NCBI GenBank assembly: GCA_965223955.1
Contig: OZ245029.1
Coordinates: forward strand, 1,798,001-1,862,000
Source: Bin75 sp965223955
GTDB lineage: Bacteria; Nitrospirota; Nitrospiria; Nitrospirales; UBA8639
DNA length: 64,000 bases
Direction of reading: 5' to 3'
Below, one piece after another: positions 51,862 to 60,675 of the stretch. Numbering within the stretch: position 1 is the first letter of the stretch; each line of letters opens with the position of its first letter. The notes below the pieces were generated by a model, which saw nothing but the letters and a program-made list of their open reading frames with translations, did not search any database and was not told the origin of the DNA. The position numbers were made by a program, and so were the translations under genes.

Positions 51862-52857
51862 ATGGTCTCCCTCACCCACCATATTGTCGAACAACGCCGA
51901 CTCCAGCCTGATAGTGCGGAAGAATTTTCCACCATCATAAACCGGATCGTCTCGGGCGGGAAAAGGATTGCCCGGGACCTGATGGAAGCGGGACTGACGG
52001 ATAGTCTCGGCACGACCAACACGACGAACGTCCATGGCGAGCAGGTGCAACGAATGGATGCACGAGCCAACCAGATTTTTGTGGATGCCTTTCAGGATTG
52101 TGACATTGTGCAAATCGTGGTGTCCGAAGAAATGGATGAACCGTTGGCCGTGGCGCGTGCCGAAGGAGCCCGTCCTGAGCCTGTCGAAGGATCTGGGAAA
52201 TATGCCGTGTTTTTCGATCCCCTGGACGGTTCCTCGAATATCGACGTCAATGCTCCCCTCGGGTCGATTTTTTCCATCCATCGGTTGGACCCCAACGGAA
52301 ATTTTCTGAAACCGGGGTGTGAGCAAGTCGCCGGCGGGTATCTGTTGTATGGAGCGAGCACCATTCTTGTGTATACGTGCGGAGAGGGAGTCCATCAATT
52401 TACGCTTGATTCGGTGGCCGGCGAGTTTTTCCTGTCCGCCTCGAACGTGCAGATTCCAGCCCGCGGAAAAATTTATAGTGTCAATGAAGGAAATAAGTGT
52501 AAGTGGTCACAAGTTTTGAAAAAAACCGTTGATTACTTTCAGGATGATGATAAGGAAACGGGACGGCCATATTCCTCCAGGTACACGGGGTGTCTCGTGG
52601 CGGACGTCCATCGGATTCTTTTGAAGGGTGGGCTCTACCTGTATCCCGGTGAAATGAAGAAGCCCGAGGGAAAACTGCGTTTGATGTATGAAGCCGCTCC
52701 GTTGAGTTTCGTGGTGGAACAGGCCGGAGGGTTCGGAAGCACGGGCGTGGAACGGATTGCCGGGATTCATCCCAAGACGCCTCACCAGTGCGTACCGCTT
52801 ATCATCGGTAGTCGTGAAGACGTCGAAGTCGTAGAACAATTTCTGAGTCGAGAGTAA
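51862..52857 (+). CDS. fbp: Fructose-1,6-bisphosphatase, class I, with repeat-derived insertion
   Basis: ATG 51862 gives 331 residues. Motifs: VVSEEMDEP, the metal site FFDPLDGSSNID, and KCKWS..YTGCLVADVHR further on. It removes phosphate from fructose 1,6-bisphosphate in gluconeogenesis or the Calvin cycle. Between DEPLAV and GKYAVFF the chain is about 9 residues longer than E. coli Fbp. The extra bases are an R5 repeat read as GARPEPVEG. The insertion precedes the active-site strand by only a few residues; activity should be retained but is unproven. Confidence 0.92.
   Translation: MVSLTHHIVEQRRLQPDSAEEFSTIINRIVSGGKRIARDLMEAGLTDSLGTTNTTNVHGEQVQRMDARANQIFVDAFQDCDIVQIVVSEEMDEPLAVARAEGARPEPVEGSGKYAVFFDPLDGSSNIDVNAPLGSIFSIHRLDPNGNFLKPGCEQVAGGYLLYGASTILVYTCGEGVHQFTLDSVAGEFFLSASNVQIPARGKIYSVNEGNKCKWSQVLKKTVDYFQDDDKETGRPYSSRYTGCLVADVHRILLKGGLYLYPGEMKKPEGKLRLMYEAAPLSFVVEQAGGFGSTGVERIAGIHPKTPHQCVPLIIGSREDVEVVEQFLSRE
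52170..52193. repeat. R5 repeat embedded in frame in fbp
   Basis: GTCCTGAGCCTGTCGAAGG-type sequence is identical in style to intergenic R5 units at 45859, 41474 and 59467. It adds a multiple of three bases and no stop. Confidence 0.75.
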
Positions 52858-52958
52858 CACCGGTTTGGCTTGTTTAGATAGTTTAAGGCAGTAACTGCTT
52901 GGAATAAGAGTATTTTTGTCACATATGTCCAGGCATGCACCACGTAAGAGGAGACCTC

Positions 52959-53984
52959 ATGGCTCTGCGAGCCGGTTTTGTTGTCATCAGCATTCTGCTC
53001 GGGCTCACGGTGGGATACGTGACGGGAGACGGGAGGATGCTCTATGCCGCAGCCGGCGCAGGCTTCGGGGCCTTGCTCAGCGGAGCGCTGGTGTCCGTAG
53101 AGATTTCCTTCCTGGAACGTCTCCCGGCCCGCACCCTCGTGTATGGCGGTATTGGCTTCAGCCTGGGGATGCTCCTCTCGGGGATGTGTATTTTTTTGAC
53201 ACTCTTCCTGGGCCCACATCCGGTCATCCGATGGGTCACGTTCACAACGCTTCTGATTTTCCCGTATCTCGGACTCGTGTCGGGTGTTCGCTATGGCAAG
53301 GAGTACGATGGGGACGACACGACCACCACCGGCTTGAATCCGGCGGGACGATTTCTCACGCCCAAATTACTGGATACGAGCGTGATTATCGACGGCCGTA
53401 TTGCCGACCTGTGTGAAACCGGGTTTATGGAGGGTGATTTCATCATTCCTCAATTTATTTTGCAGGAGCTGCAACATATTTCCGATTCGGCCGATTCGTT
53501 AAAACGCGTACGGGGTCGCCGGGGACTCGATATTCTTAACCAAATTCAAAAAAATGACGACGTGGTGGTGAAGATTATTGAAGACGATTTTCCCAACATC
53601 AAAGAAGTTGACGCCAAGTTGGTGGAATTGGGCAAGAAACTGAACGCCAAAATTTTGACCAATGATTTGAACCTGAATAAGGTCGCCGAACTGCAGGGCG
53701 TGCACGTGCTGAACATCAATGAATTATCCAACGCGCTCAAGCCGATCGTCCTGCCCGGCGAAATGATGCGGGTATTCGTGTTGAAAGAAGGAAAAGAATC
53801 CGGGCAGGGCGTGGCGTACCTGGATGACGGGACGATGGTGATCGTCGATAATGCTAAACGCTGTATAGGCAAAAACGTGGACGTCGTCGTCACGAGCATA
53901 TTGCAAACGAGTGCGGGCAGGATGATCTTTACCCGCCTGCGGGAAGAAACCGATCGGGATGTGTTGAGTTTCGCACGTGGATGA
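52959..53984 (+). CDS. PIN-TRAM domain membrane protein (YacL-like)
   Basis: The ATG at 52959 is preceded by AGAGGAG. The 341-residue product has four N-terminal membrane helices (about 5-105), a PIN domain (about 130-255: LLDTSVIIDGRIADL, LKRVRGRRGLDIL, AKILTNDLNLNKVA) and a C-terminal TRAM domain (about 262-325). PIN-TRAM proteins are thought to be membrane-bound RNases. The gene overlaps ispD by 8 bases. Confidence 0.9.
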   Translation: MALRAGFVVISILLGLTVGYVTGDGRMLYAAAGAGFGALLSGALVSVEISFLERLPARTLVYGGIGFSLGMLLSGMCIFLTLFLGPHPVIRWVTFTTLLIFPYLGLVSGVRYGKEYDGDDTTTTGLNPAGRFLTPKLLDTSVIIDGRIADLCETGFMEGDFIIPQFILQELQHISDSADSLKRVRGRRGLDILNQIQKNDDVVVKIIEDDFPNIKEVDAKLVELGKKLNAKILTNDLNLNKVAELQGVHVLNINELSNALKPIVLPGEMMRVFVLKEGKESGQGVAYLDDGTMVIVDNAKRCIGKNVDVVVTSILQTSAGRMIFTRLREETDRDVLSFARG

Positions 53985-54714
53985 GTGGGTTGCCGCGGTC
54001 GTACCGGCCGGAGGGTGCGGTACTCGAATGGGGAACGAGACCCCCAAGCAGTTTCTTCAATTGGGTGACGTTCCGCTTTTCGTCCACGCCATTCGGGTGT
54101 TCGAGTCGAGCAGGACAATTGCTGAAATCGTCGTGGTTGTTCCCCATGACACGGTGACCTATTGTCAAAAAGAACTCCTGCCGCGATTTGCCTTTTCCAA
54201 AATCAGCAAAGTCATCGCTGGCGGAGCACGGCGACAGGATTCGGTGTGGAATGGATTGCAGGCAGTCGACGCGCGTACCAAGATCGTATTGGTCCATGAT
54301 GCCGTACGGCCGTTCGTGACGGACACAATGGTCCAAAGCGTGGTTGATGAGGCCAGGACCCATGGTGCGGCTATCGTGGCGATTCCCCTCCATGATACGG
54401 TGAAGCGGGCGGCTTCGGACGGGATGATCGAAACGACTCTTGACCGGCAACGGCTCTGGCTGGCTCAAACGCCGCAAGCCTTCAGAATCGAGTTACTGCG
54501 GGAAGCGCACCGGTCAAGCCGGCAAGCCGGCGTGGAGGCAACGGATGACGCGTTTTTAGTCGAGCGGGTTGGGCATCGGGTTTCCATCGTCAATGGAAGT
54601 ATAGACAACATTAAAGTGACCCGCCCGGAAGACCTGGTTATGGGAGAAGCGATTCTCCGATTAAGAACGTCGGAGACAGGTTTAGCCGCCCAGAGGAATC
54701 GTCCTTCTTTATAA
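53977..54714 (+). CDS. ispD: 2-C-methyl-D-erythritol 4-phosphate cytidylyltransferase
   Basis: GTG 53977 inside the previous gene opens 245 residues. CTP-binding loop VVPAGGCGTRMGNETPKQFL, HDAVRPFVT and ATDDAFLVER are typical IspD. Second enzyme of the MEP isoprenoid pathway after DXR. ispF follows. Confidence 0.94.
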   Translation: MDEWVAAVVPAGGCGTRMGNETPKQFLQLGDVPLFVHAIRVFESSRTIAEIVVVVPHDTVTYCQKELLPRFAFSKISKVIAGGARRQDSVWNGLQAVDARTKIVLVHDAVRPFVTDTMVQSVVDEARTHGAAIVAIPLHDTVKRAASDGMIETTLDRQRLWLAQTPQAFRIELLREAHRSSRQAGVEATDDAFLVERVGHRVSIVNGSIDNIKVTRPEDLVMGEAILRLRTSETGLAAQRNRPSL

Positions 54715-54798
54715 CAAACTTCTGTTCTTTTCACTGATTGCTTTTTTCCTGTATCCTTATTGGTTTGAGAGTTCGGATAGAAAAGGACGAGCCAACGT

Positions 54799-55293
54799 AT
54801 GCGGGTTGGAATCGGGTATGATATTCATCAACTGAAAGAAGGAAGGCCGCTCATCCTGGGCGGAGTCCGGATTCCGCATACTCACGGGTTGGATGGCCAT
54901 TCCGATGCGGACGCTCTCACGCATGCGGTGTGTGATGCGCTGTTGGGAGCTATGGGAGAAGGGGATTTGGGCCGTTACTATCCCAGCAGTGACCCACGAT
55001 TGACGAATATGAATAGTCTGGACATGCTGGAAGGCGTTCACGCCAAACTCGCGGATCGGGGGTTTCGTCTCGTCAATCTCGATACGGTCGTCGTGGCTCA
55101 GGCTCCTCGGCTGGGAACCTATTTGACTGAGATGAGCACACAACTGGCCCGGGTTTTACGGGTTGAACCGTCACTCGTCAACGTGAAGGTCAAAAGCCAT
55201 GATCATCTCGGGACGCTGGGCAGACAAGAAGGGATTGCCGCCCAAGCCGTCTGTCTTATTGCTCACGTGCCATCTGATGAGAAAATGATTTGA
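54799..55293 (+). CDS. ispF: 2-C-methyl-D-erythritol 2,4-cyclodiphosphate synthase
   Basis: The protein has 164 residues, RVGIGYDIHQLKEG and GLDGHSDADALTHAVCDALLGA carry the zinc ligands Asp, His, His. The usual HFPDTD segment is replaced by YYPSSDPRLTN. It forms the cyclic diphosphate of the MEP pathway. It is followed 3 bases later by cysE. Confidence 0.95.
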   Translation: MRVGIGYDIHQLKEGRPLILGGVRIPHTHGLDGHSDADALTHAVCDALLGAMGEGDLGRYYPSSDPRLTNMNSLDMLEGVHAKLADRGFRLVNLDTVVVAQAPRLGTYLTEMSTQLARVLRVEPSLVNVKVKSHDHLGTLGRQEGIAAQAVCLIAHVPSDEKMI

Positions 55294-55296
55294 ACG

Positions 55297-55935
55297 ATGT
55301 TCAGTACGATTCAACAGGATCTTCGAGCCGTTTTTGATCGCGACCCTGCCGCCAGAACCACGCTTGAAGTGTTTTTGACGTATGCCGGGTTTCAGGCGTT
55401 GCTGGCACATCGAGTGGCTCACCGGTTGTGGAAGATGCGGCTTCGATTAGTGGGCCGGCTGGTTTCACAAGTCGCCCGTTGGGTGACGGGCGTCGAAATT
55501 CATCCCGGGGCTTCGATCGGACATGGGTTTTTCATCGATCACGGCATGGGCGTGGTGATTGGCGAGACCGCGGAAATCGGCGATTACGTCACGTTGTTTC
55601 AAGGGGTGACGTTGGGCGGAACGGGAAAAGAAAAAGGGAAACGACATCCAACATTGGGAAGTCACGTGGTCGTAGGTTCCGGCGCCAAGGTGTTGGGAAA
55701 TATTCGAATCGGGGATTCAGTGAAAATCGGAGCCAATTCGGTGGTCTTACGATCAGTTCCGTCCAATTCCACGGTCACCGGCATTCCGGGCCGAATTGTC
55801 AAGTCGATCGGGGTCCGGGTGCCCGAAGAAGCCATGGACCATGCGAATATTCCCGACCCGATCGCCGAACGCTTTGACGCCATGGAGCGGGAACTCATCG
55901 ACCTGCGAAAAAAATTGGAGAACACGGAAGACTGA
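55297..55935 (+). CDS. cysE: Serine O-acetyltransferase
   Basis: The protein has 212 residues, shorter than E. coli CysE and like the EpsC type. The hexapeptide helix has HPGASIGHGFFIDHGMGVVIGE with the catalytic His and GVTLGGTGKEKGKRHPTLG, the acetyl-CoA loop. It makes O-acetylserine, the substrate of the cysteine synthase at 31 kb. Closely packed after ispF. Confidence 0.94.
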   Translation: MFSTIQQDLRAVFDRDPAARTTLEVFLTYAGFQALLAHRVAHRLWKMRLRLVGRLVSQVARWVTGVEIHPGASIGHGFFIDHGMGVVIGETAEIGDYVTLFQGVTLGGTGKEKGKRHPTLGSHVVVGSGAKVLGNIRIGDSVKIGANSVVLRSVPSNSTVTGIPGRIVKSIGVRVPEEAMDHANIPDPIAERFDAMERELIDLRKKLENTED

Positions 55936-55939
55936 TAGA

Positions 55940-56070
55940 GTTTTTCCTCCCCTTTGTAAGGGGAGGGTAGGAGGGGTAGAGTAGAGTCGCATCCCTAAAT
56001 GGCACTGACCACACACGGCCTCCGGCTCTACCTCCCCTCACCCCTCCTTACAAAGGAGGGGAACTTAAGG
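55940..56070. repeat. Two R3 hairpins with MITE-like spacer
   Basis: CTCCCCTTTGTAAGGGGAGG (about 55947-55968) and CTACCTCCCC..AAGGAGGGG (about 56029-56063) flank a 60-base spacer containing CTCCGGCTCTACC, reminiscent of the interior of MITE elements A and C. No MITE ends remain. Confidence 0.7.
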
Positions 56071-56156
56071 TGCCCCCTCATCCCAGCCCGTTCCCTCCGG
56101 GCCAGAGGGTGTTGAGGGAGTGGGAATGGATTTACATAGCACAGGAGGAATGGCTT

Positions 56157-57098
56157 GTGAGTGAAGGTCCCAGAATCACCAAACGTGTACAAGAAATCCT
56201 CGGGTATTATCAAAGTGACGCGCCGAGCATTCGGGCTAATTTAGCCAGGTTATTGATGAGCGGCCGGTTGGCGGGAACCGGTAAGCTCTTGATCTTGCCG
56301 GTGGATCAAGGTTTTGAACATGGTCCTGCCAGAAGCTTTGCCGCCAATCCTGCCGGGTATGATCCTCTTTACCACTTTGAACTGGCTATTGATGCCGGAT
56401 GTAATGCCTGTGCGGCTCCTTTGGGATTCTTGGAGGTCGGCGCAGCGGAATATGCCGGCCACATTCCATTGATCCTCAAGCTCAATAACAGCGACTCTCT
56501 TTTCGGCGGCGACGACTACAATCAAGCCGTGACGGGCAGCGTGCAGGACGCTCTTCGTTTGGGATGTTCTGCGGTCGGGTACACCATTTACCCCGGGTCG
56601 TCGTACAGCCAGGAGATGTATGAAAATTTGCAGGAGATTGCCGAGGAAGCCAAGTCCGTCGGACTGGCCGTAGTGGTCTGGTCGTATCCCCGTGGCGGGA
56701 AATTGAACAAGGCGGGAGAGACGGCCATTGACGTGGTGTGCTATGCCGCCCAGATCGCAGCCCAACTGGGAGCGCACATCATCAAGGTCAAAGTGCCGAC
56801 GGATCATATTTATCAACCGGAAGCCAAAAAGGTCTATGAAGCCGAGAACATTCCGATCAGTACCCCGGTCGAGCGAATCCGTCACGTGGTGCAAAGTGCG
56901 TTCAACGGGAGACGTATCGTCATTTTCTCCGGAGGCGCCAAGGGTACGGACAAGACCATTTTCGACGAGGTGCGGGCGATTCGCGATGGGGGAGGTTTCG
57001 GTTCGATCATCGGCCGGAATTCTTTCCAACGCCCGAAACCCGATGCCGTAACGTTTTTGGACGCCTGCATGAAAATTTATGCAGAGGAAGTGGCGTAA
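56157..57098 (+). CDS. fbaB: Fructose-bisphosphate aldolase, class I (DhnA/FbaB type)
   Basis: GTG 56157 has AGGAGG at the right distance; the upstream frame (from 56070) runs through repeat sequence. The 313-residue TIM barrel shows ILPVDQGFEHGP, GCNACAAPLGFLE, HIIKVKVPTDHIY with the Schiff-base Lys, and FSGGAKGTDKTIFDE. It cleaves or forms fructose 1,6-bisphosphate. With fbp 3.3 kb upstream it suggests gluconeogenic flow. Confidence 0.92.
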   Translation: MSEGPRITKRVQEILGYYQSDAPSIRANLARLLMSGRLAGTGKLLILPVDQGFEHGPARSFAANPAGYDPLYHFELAIDAGCNACAAPLGFLEVGAAEYAGHIPLILKLNNSDSLFGGDDYNQAVTGSVQDALRLGCSAVGYTIYPGSSYSQEMYENLQEIAEEAKSVGLAVVVWSYPRGGKLNKAGETAIDVVCYAAQIAAQLGAHIIKVKVPTDHIYQPEAKKVYEAENIPISTPVERIRHVVQSAFNGRRIVIFSGGAKGTDKTIFDEVRAIRDGGGFGSIIGRNSFQRPKPDAVTFLDACMKIYAEEVA

Positions 57099-57109
57099 GT
57101 TTTTCCCTT

Positions 57110-57460
57110 CTGTCATTCACACGGTCGTTAGCGGGAATTCAAGGTCTTGTTTTTGTCTTTGTCTGTCATCCCCGATCCCCGATTACAAACGTCGAGGACA
57201 GGCTCTGATCGGGGATCCAGTGTCTTTATCCTCATAAGAAACAACCCTGGATCCTCGTAGATTGCCTGGATCCTTTACTTGACTGGATCCCCGATCAGGT
57301 CGGGGACAGGCGTCGGGGACAAGCGTCGAGGATGACAGATTGGGGCGAGGCGTCCCATTTTCAGCATTTGTAGGTCGGGTTAGCCGCAGGCGTAACCCGA
57401 CAATCTGAAAATCTGCGAATCCGTCGGATTACGCTTCGCTAATCCGACCTGCAACTCTGG
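57110..57460. repeat. R4 field with long R4 copy, then R2 and R1
   Basis: This block holds short R4 units (about 57110-57216), the long 93-base R4 copy (57247-57339), R2 (about 57370-57402) and R1 (about 57421-57452). The gap of 388 bases between convergent fbaB and gdhA contains no gene. Confidence 0.78.
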
Positions 57461-57486
57461 ACACCAGTCCGAGAGATTCTTGTGAC

Positions 57487-58743
57487 TTATGGATAGAGGC
57501 CTCGGGCGGTATGGGCTTGCGCAACCTGATCGATTCCGCTCATGAGGGCGGCAGTCCGCATCGTGATTTTCTTCTCTTCTGCAAAGCGAAATGTCCGATG
57601 GAAGGCCGTGGTAATGAGTTCATGAAGTCGTTGCTGAATGTCACGCTCATTCCAGAAAAAATGTTGGACGTCCTGGACCCACTCAAAATACGAGACGATC
57701 ACTCCGCCTGAATTGGCTAAAATATCGGGGATAATGAAGACGTCCCGATCGTTTAAAATAGCATCCGCCTCCAACGTCGTTGGCCCATTCGCCGCTTCCG
57801 CCAGAATGCGACAGCGGAGGTGTCCGGCGTTTTTGCCGGTAATTTGTTCAGAGAGCGCGGCGGGAATCAATACCGTACAATCCAGGGCAAGCAACTCATC
57901 GTTGGTCAGGTGATCACCGACTTTCATGTCTTGAACGGGCAAACCGAGCCGATGGTGTTGGAAGATCTCGTCCATCGGCAACCCTTTCGGATTGAAGACG
58001 CCACCCGTGACGTCACTGATGCCAATCACTCGAGCCCCGGCTTCGTCGAAGATTTTGGCGGTGTGTGAACCCACGTTCCCAAACCCTTGGATCACAACGC
58101 TCGTATCCTCCAGGTCAATCCCCTTATGGCGAAGTGCTTCTATCGTCACGTTCACCACCCCTCGTCCGGTGGCTTCTTCGCGACCCAGACTCCCTCCGAT
58201 TGCAAGGGGTTTGCCCGTGACGGCGCCCGGGACGGAGAATCCGACCTGCTGGCTGTAGGTGTCCATGAACCAGGCCATGACTTGCTGGTTCGTGCCGATA
58301 TCCGGTGAGGGAATATCTTTGTCCGGGCCGATCAGCGGAAAGATTTCAGCCGCATATCGCCGGGTGAGACGTTCCAGTTCGGAGAGTGACAGCATATGAG
58401 GATTGACTTGAATGCCACCCTTTGCCCCTCCATACGGAAGTCCGACCAGGGCGGTTTTCCAGGTCATCCACATGGCTAATGCCGCCACTTCTCCCAGGGC
58501 GACGTCCTGGTGGTACCGCAGCCCGCCCTTGGATGGCCCACGTGCGGAATCGTGTTGGACCCGGTATCCTTGAAAGACGCGAACGTGGCCGTCGTCCATT
58601 CGAATCGGGAGTGCGACGATCAACGACCGCTGCGGAGTCTTCAACCGCTCTCGCAGATTGGTGTCCAGGTTCATGGCCTCCGCCACCTGGTCGAATTGAG
58701 CAACGGCCAGACGAAAAGTGGGGTGGTCCAATTCTGGAATCAT
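57487..58743 (-). CDS. gdhA: Glutamate dehydrogenase (Glu/Leu/Phe/Val family)
   Basis: The protein has 418 residues. The catalytic Lys region is VGLPYGGAKGGI, with KGGLRYHQDV and DKDIPSPDIGTN upstream. The NAD(P) domain has VVIQGFGNVGSHTAKI. It interconverts glutamate and 2-oxoglutarate plus ammonium. Length and motifs fit the hexameric class. Monocistronic as far as seen. Confidence 0.94.
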   Translation of the reverse strand: MIPELDHPTFRLAVAQFDQVAEAMNLDTNLRERLKTPQRSLIVALPIRMDDGHVRVFQGYRVQHDSARGPSKGGLRYHQDVALGEVAALAMWMTWKTALVGLPYGGAKGGIQVNPHMLSLSELERLTRRYAAEIFPLIGPDKDIPSPDIGTNQQVMAWFMDTYSQQVGFSVPGAVTGKPLAIGGSLGREEATGRGVVNVTIEALRHKGIDLEDTSVVIQGFGNVGSHTAKIFDEAGARVIGISDVTGGVFNPKGLPMDEIFQHHRLGLPVQDMKVGDHLTNDELLALDCTVLIPAALSEQITGKNAGHLRCRILAEAANGPTTLEADAILNDRDVFIIPDILANSGGVIVSYFEWVQDVQHFFWNERDIQQRLHELITTAFHRTFRFAEEKKITMRTAALMSGIDQVAQAHTARGLYP

Positions 58744-58917
58744 GGTCTCGGTTTCATAGGAAGGCCAGTTGGCATACCTTCTGATAAAATCCTACTCCTT
58801 GAGCATGGCAATGTCACTTGGGAACCATCGGGTTTCGCAAGACGGGGAGGATCGGAGCATCAAGTAAGCCGGTTTGTACCTAAAAGCATTTACTCAACAT
58901 GTGTTGGTTTGTATGAT

Positions 58918-59337
58918 ATGCAGGGGACGGCCTATGTGCCGTCATTGGAAAGGGTAACCGCGGTGTTGAAATTTTTTCATCTCGGCTGGATGATGCTTGT
59001 CGTTGTCCTTCCGCTTGGCTCGGGTCAGGCAGGGGGTTCTCAAATCATCCTTTTGGATCGGACGCCTTTTTATGCACCCTCGACTATGACGATCCTCCCG
59101 GGGCAGGCGGTGCAGTGGTACAATCAGTCGATGCAGCCGCATACCGTGACCCACGACGGGTGTGGGCGGGGAGGGAAATGCGCCTTTGCCTCAGAACACC
59201 TTCATCCCGGCGAACGTTTCAGCGTGAACAGCTTGCCTCCGGGAACCTATTCCTATCATTGCGAGATCCATCCATTTATGCGCGGTCGCATTCAGGTTAA
59301 ACGGGTTGTGCGAAGCGACGGCGTCACGGAATTGTAG
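58918..59337 (+). CDS. Exported cupredoxin (plastocyanin-like)
   Basis: ATG 58918 gives 139 residues; GTG 58963, with AAGGG upstream, is an alternative. A hydrophobic export signal lies at about 18-37. The type 1 copper ligands are present: His in MQPHTVTHDG and Cys, His, Met in YSYHCEIHPFMRG. Probably a small periplasmic electron carrier. An insertion GCGRGGKCAF with two extra Cys is present. Confidence 0.85.
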   Translation: MQGTAYVPSLERVTAVLKFFHLGWMMLVVVLPLGSGQAGGSQIILLDRTPFYAPSTMTILPGQAVQWYNQSMQPHTVTHDGCGRGGKCAFASEHLHPGERFSVNSLPPGTYSYHCEIHPFMRGRIQVKRVVRSDGVTEL

Positions 59338-59388
59338 CTTATCCTTCCGCCTGGATCTCCGGTCAGGTCGGGGACAAGCGTCGGGGAT

Positions 59389-59605
59389 TGTAAATGTTCA
59401 GTCATTCGTTGACAGTTTTTGCCTGGCATTAGAGAGAAGCCATCATCCTGCGCAATACGCCTCATCTGTCATCCTGAGCGAAGCGAAGGATCTGCTTTTC
59501 CAGGCGTTCGGTTGTCGAAACTACGAGATTCCTCGCTACGCTCGGAATGACCATATTGGTGTGGTCGGTTCCTTCATTCTGTCAACGAATTACTGAACAC
59601 ATACA
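59389..59605. mobile_element. MITE-like element B with perfect 5-bp target duplication
   Basis: Ends TGTAAATGTTCAGTC..CGTTGACAG (59389) and, inverted, TGTATGTGTTCAGTA..CGTTGACAG (ending 59605). GGGAT stands on both sides (59384-59388 and 59606-59610). The target was itself an R4 unit, since GTCGGGGAT and GATGACAGG are joined when the element is removed. The interior contains an R5 unit (about 59467-59496) and no gene. Confidence 0.85.
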
Positions 59606-59684
59606 GGGATGACAGGAGGGGGGCCGGTCTTCGGCTGAATCGGAGAGACGGGCTGACGAAGGGGACCGGGCATTGAGCGCCGGC

Positions 59685-60434
59685 TTACGGGTCTTCCGTG
59701 TTGTAATGGACGCGAAGAAGGTAGAGCCCCTGAGGGGGGGCCGTGGGACCCGCCTCTCGGCGATCCCTGGCTTCGAGGATGGTCATCAACGCATCAGGGC
59801 TCCTTTTCCCATGACCGATTTCGACCAGGGTTCCGACTAATGCCCGAACCATTTGTTTTAAGAACCGGTCGGCCTGTATCGTGAAACGAATCAATGGGCC
59901 GTCACCTAACCAGTCAATCCGTTGGATGGTACAGACGGGATTTTTCGTGCCGGCAGCCGGCCCTTGAAACGACGTGCAGTCGTGTTGTCCCAGGACGTGA
60001 CGTGAGGCATCGCGCATGAGGTTCACGTCAAGGGGTTTGGCAATCTGCCAAACCCGGAGACGATCCAACGCCGGTCGTGTCGGCTGGTTGAGAATTCGAT
60101 ATTCGTACATTTTGGAGTGCGCGTCGTACCGTGCATGAAAGTCGTCGGCCGCGACCTCCGTCTGGCGCACGCTGATGTTTTTCGGGAGCACTCCGTTCAA
60201 GGCGCGAGTCCACTCATGGGGCAGGAACGGTCTCTCCGATTGAAAACCGACGACTTGTCCCAGGGCGTGAACGCCCGCGTCCGTTCGACTTGCCGCTATC
60301 GTCGAGATAGAGGATTGGGTAATTTGGCGCAACGCATCTTCAAGCGCCGCTTGGATGGTAGGTTGGTCGGGTTGCCGTTGCCATCCGGCATACATTGTCC
60401 CGTCATATTCAAGCAGTAGCTTGTACGTGGTCAT
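59685..60434 (-). CDS. truA: tRNA pseudouridine synthase A
   Basis: ATG 60434 opens 249 residues. TYKLLLEYDGTMYAGWQ is the N-terminus and the catalytic Asp is in ASRTDAGVHALGQV. It modifies U38-40 of tRNA anticodon arms. Upstream codons of the frame extend into MITE D. Confidence 0.95.
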   Translation of the reverse strand: MTTYKLLLEYDGTMYAGWQRQPDQPTIQAALEDALRQITQSSISTIAASRTDAGVHALGQVVGFQSERPFLPHEWTRALNGVLPKNISVRQTEVAADDFHARYDAHSKMYEYRILNQPTRPALDRLRVWQIAKPLDVNLMRDASRHVLGQHDCTSFQGPAAGTKNPVCTIQRIDWLGDGPLIRFTIQADRFLKQMVRALVGTLVEIGHGKRSPDALMTILEARDRREAGPTAPPQGLYLLRVHYNTEDP

Positions 60435-60453
60435 AAATCGGTGCCGGATTGGA

Positions 60454-60675
60454 TGCATTCACTCATTCGTTGACCATTGATACGCAAAGAACCTCCTTTT
60501 GTCATTCCCGACGTTAGTAATCGGGAATCCAGTGTCGTTCTCTTTACAGACGAAGAAAAAACCCTGGATCCTTCCCTTGATTGGATCCCCGATTAAGAAT
60601 GTCGGGGACAAGCGTCGAGGATGACAGGAGGAGTTCCTTGATACAAATTCTGTCAACGAATAAACGAACATTACA
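60454..60675. mobile_element. MITE-like element D (degenerate ends)
   Basis: TGCATTCACTCATTCGTTGAC at 60454 and, inverted, TGTAATGTTCG..TTCGTTGACAG ending at 60675 bound 222 bases. Interior: short R4 units (about 60501-60535 and 60565-60630). No target duplication. The right end overlaps the amidase stop codon. Confidence 0.65.

Noticed and set aside
541..60000. CRISPR array
   Set aside because: The repeats are palindromic, irregularly spaced and lack uniform unique spacers; no cas gene is present.
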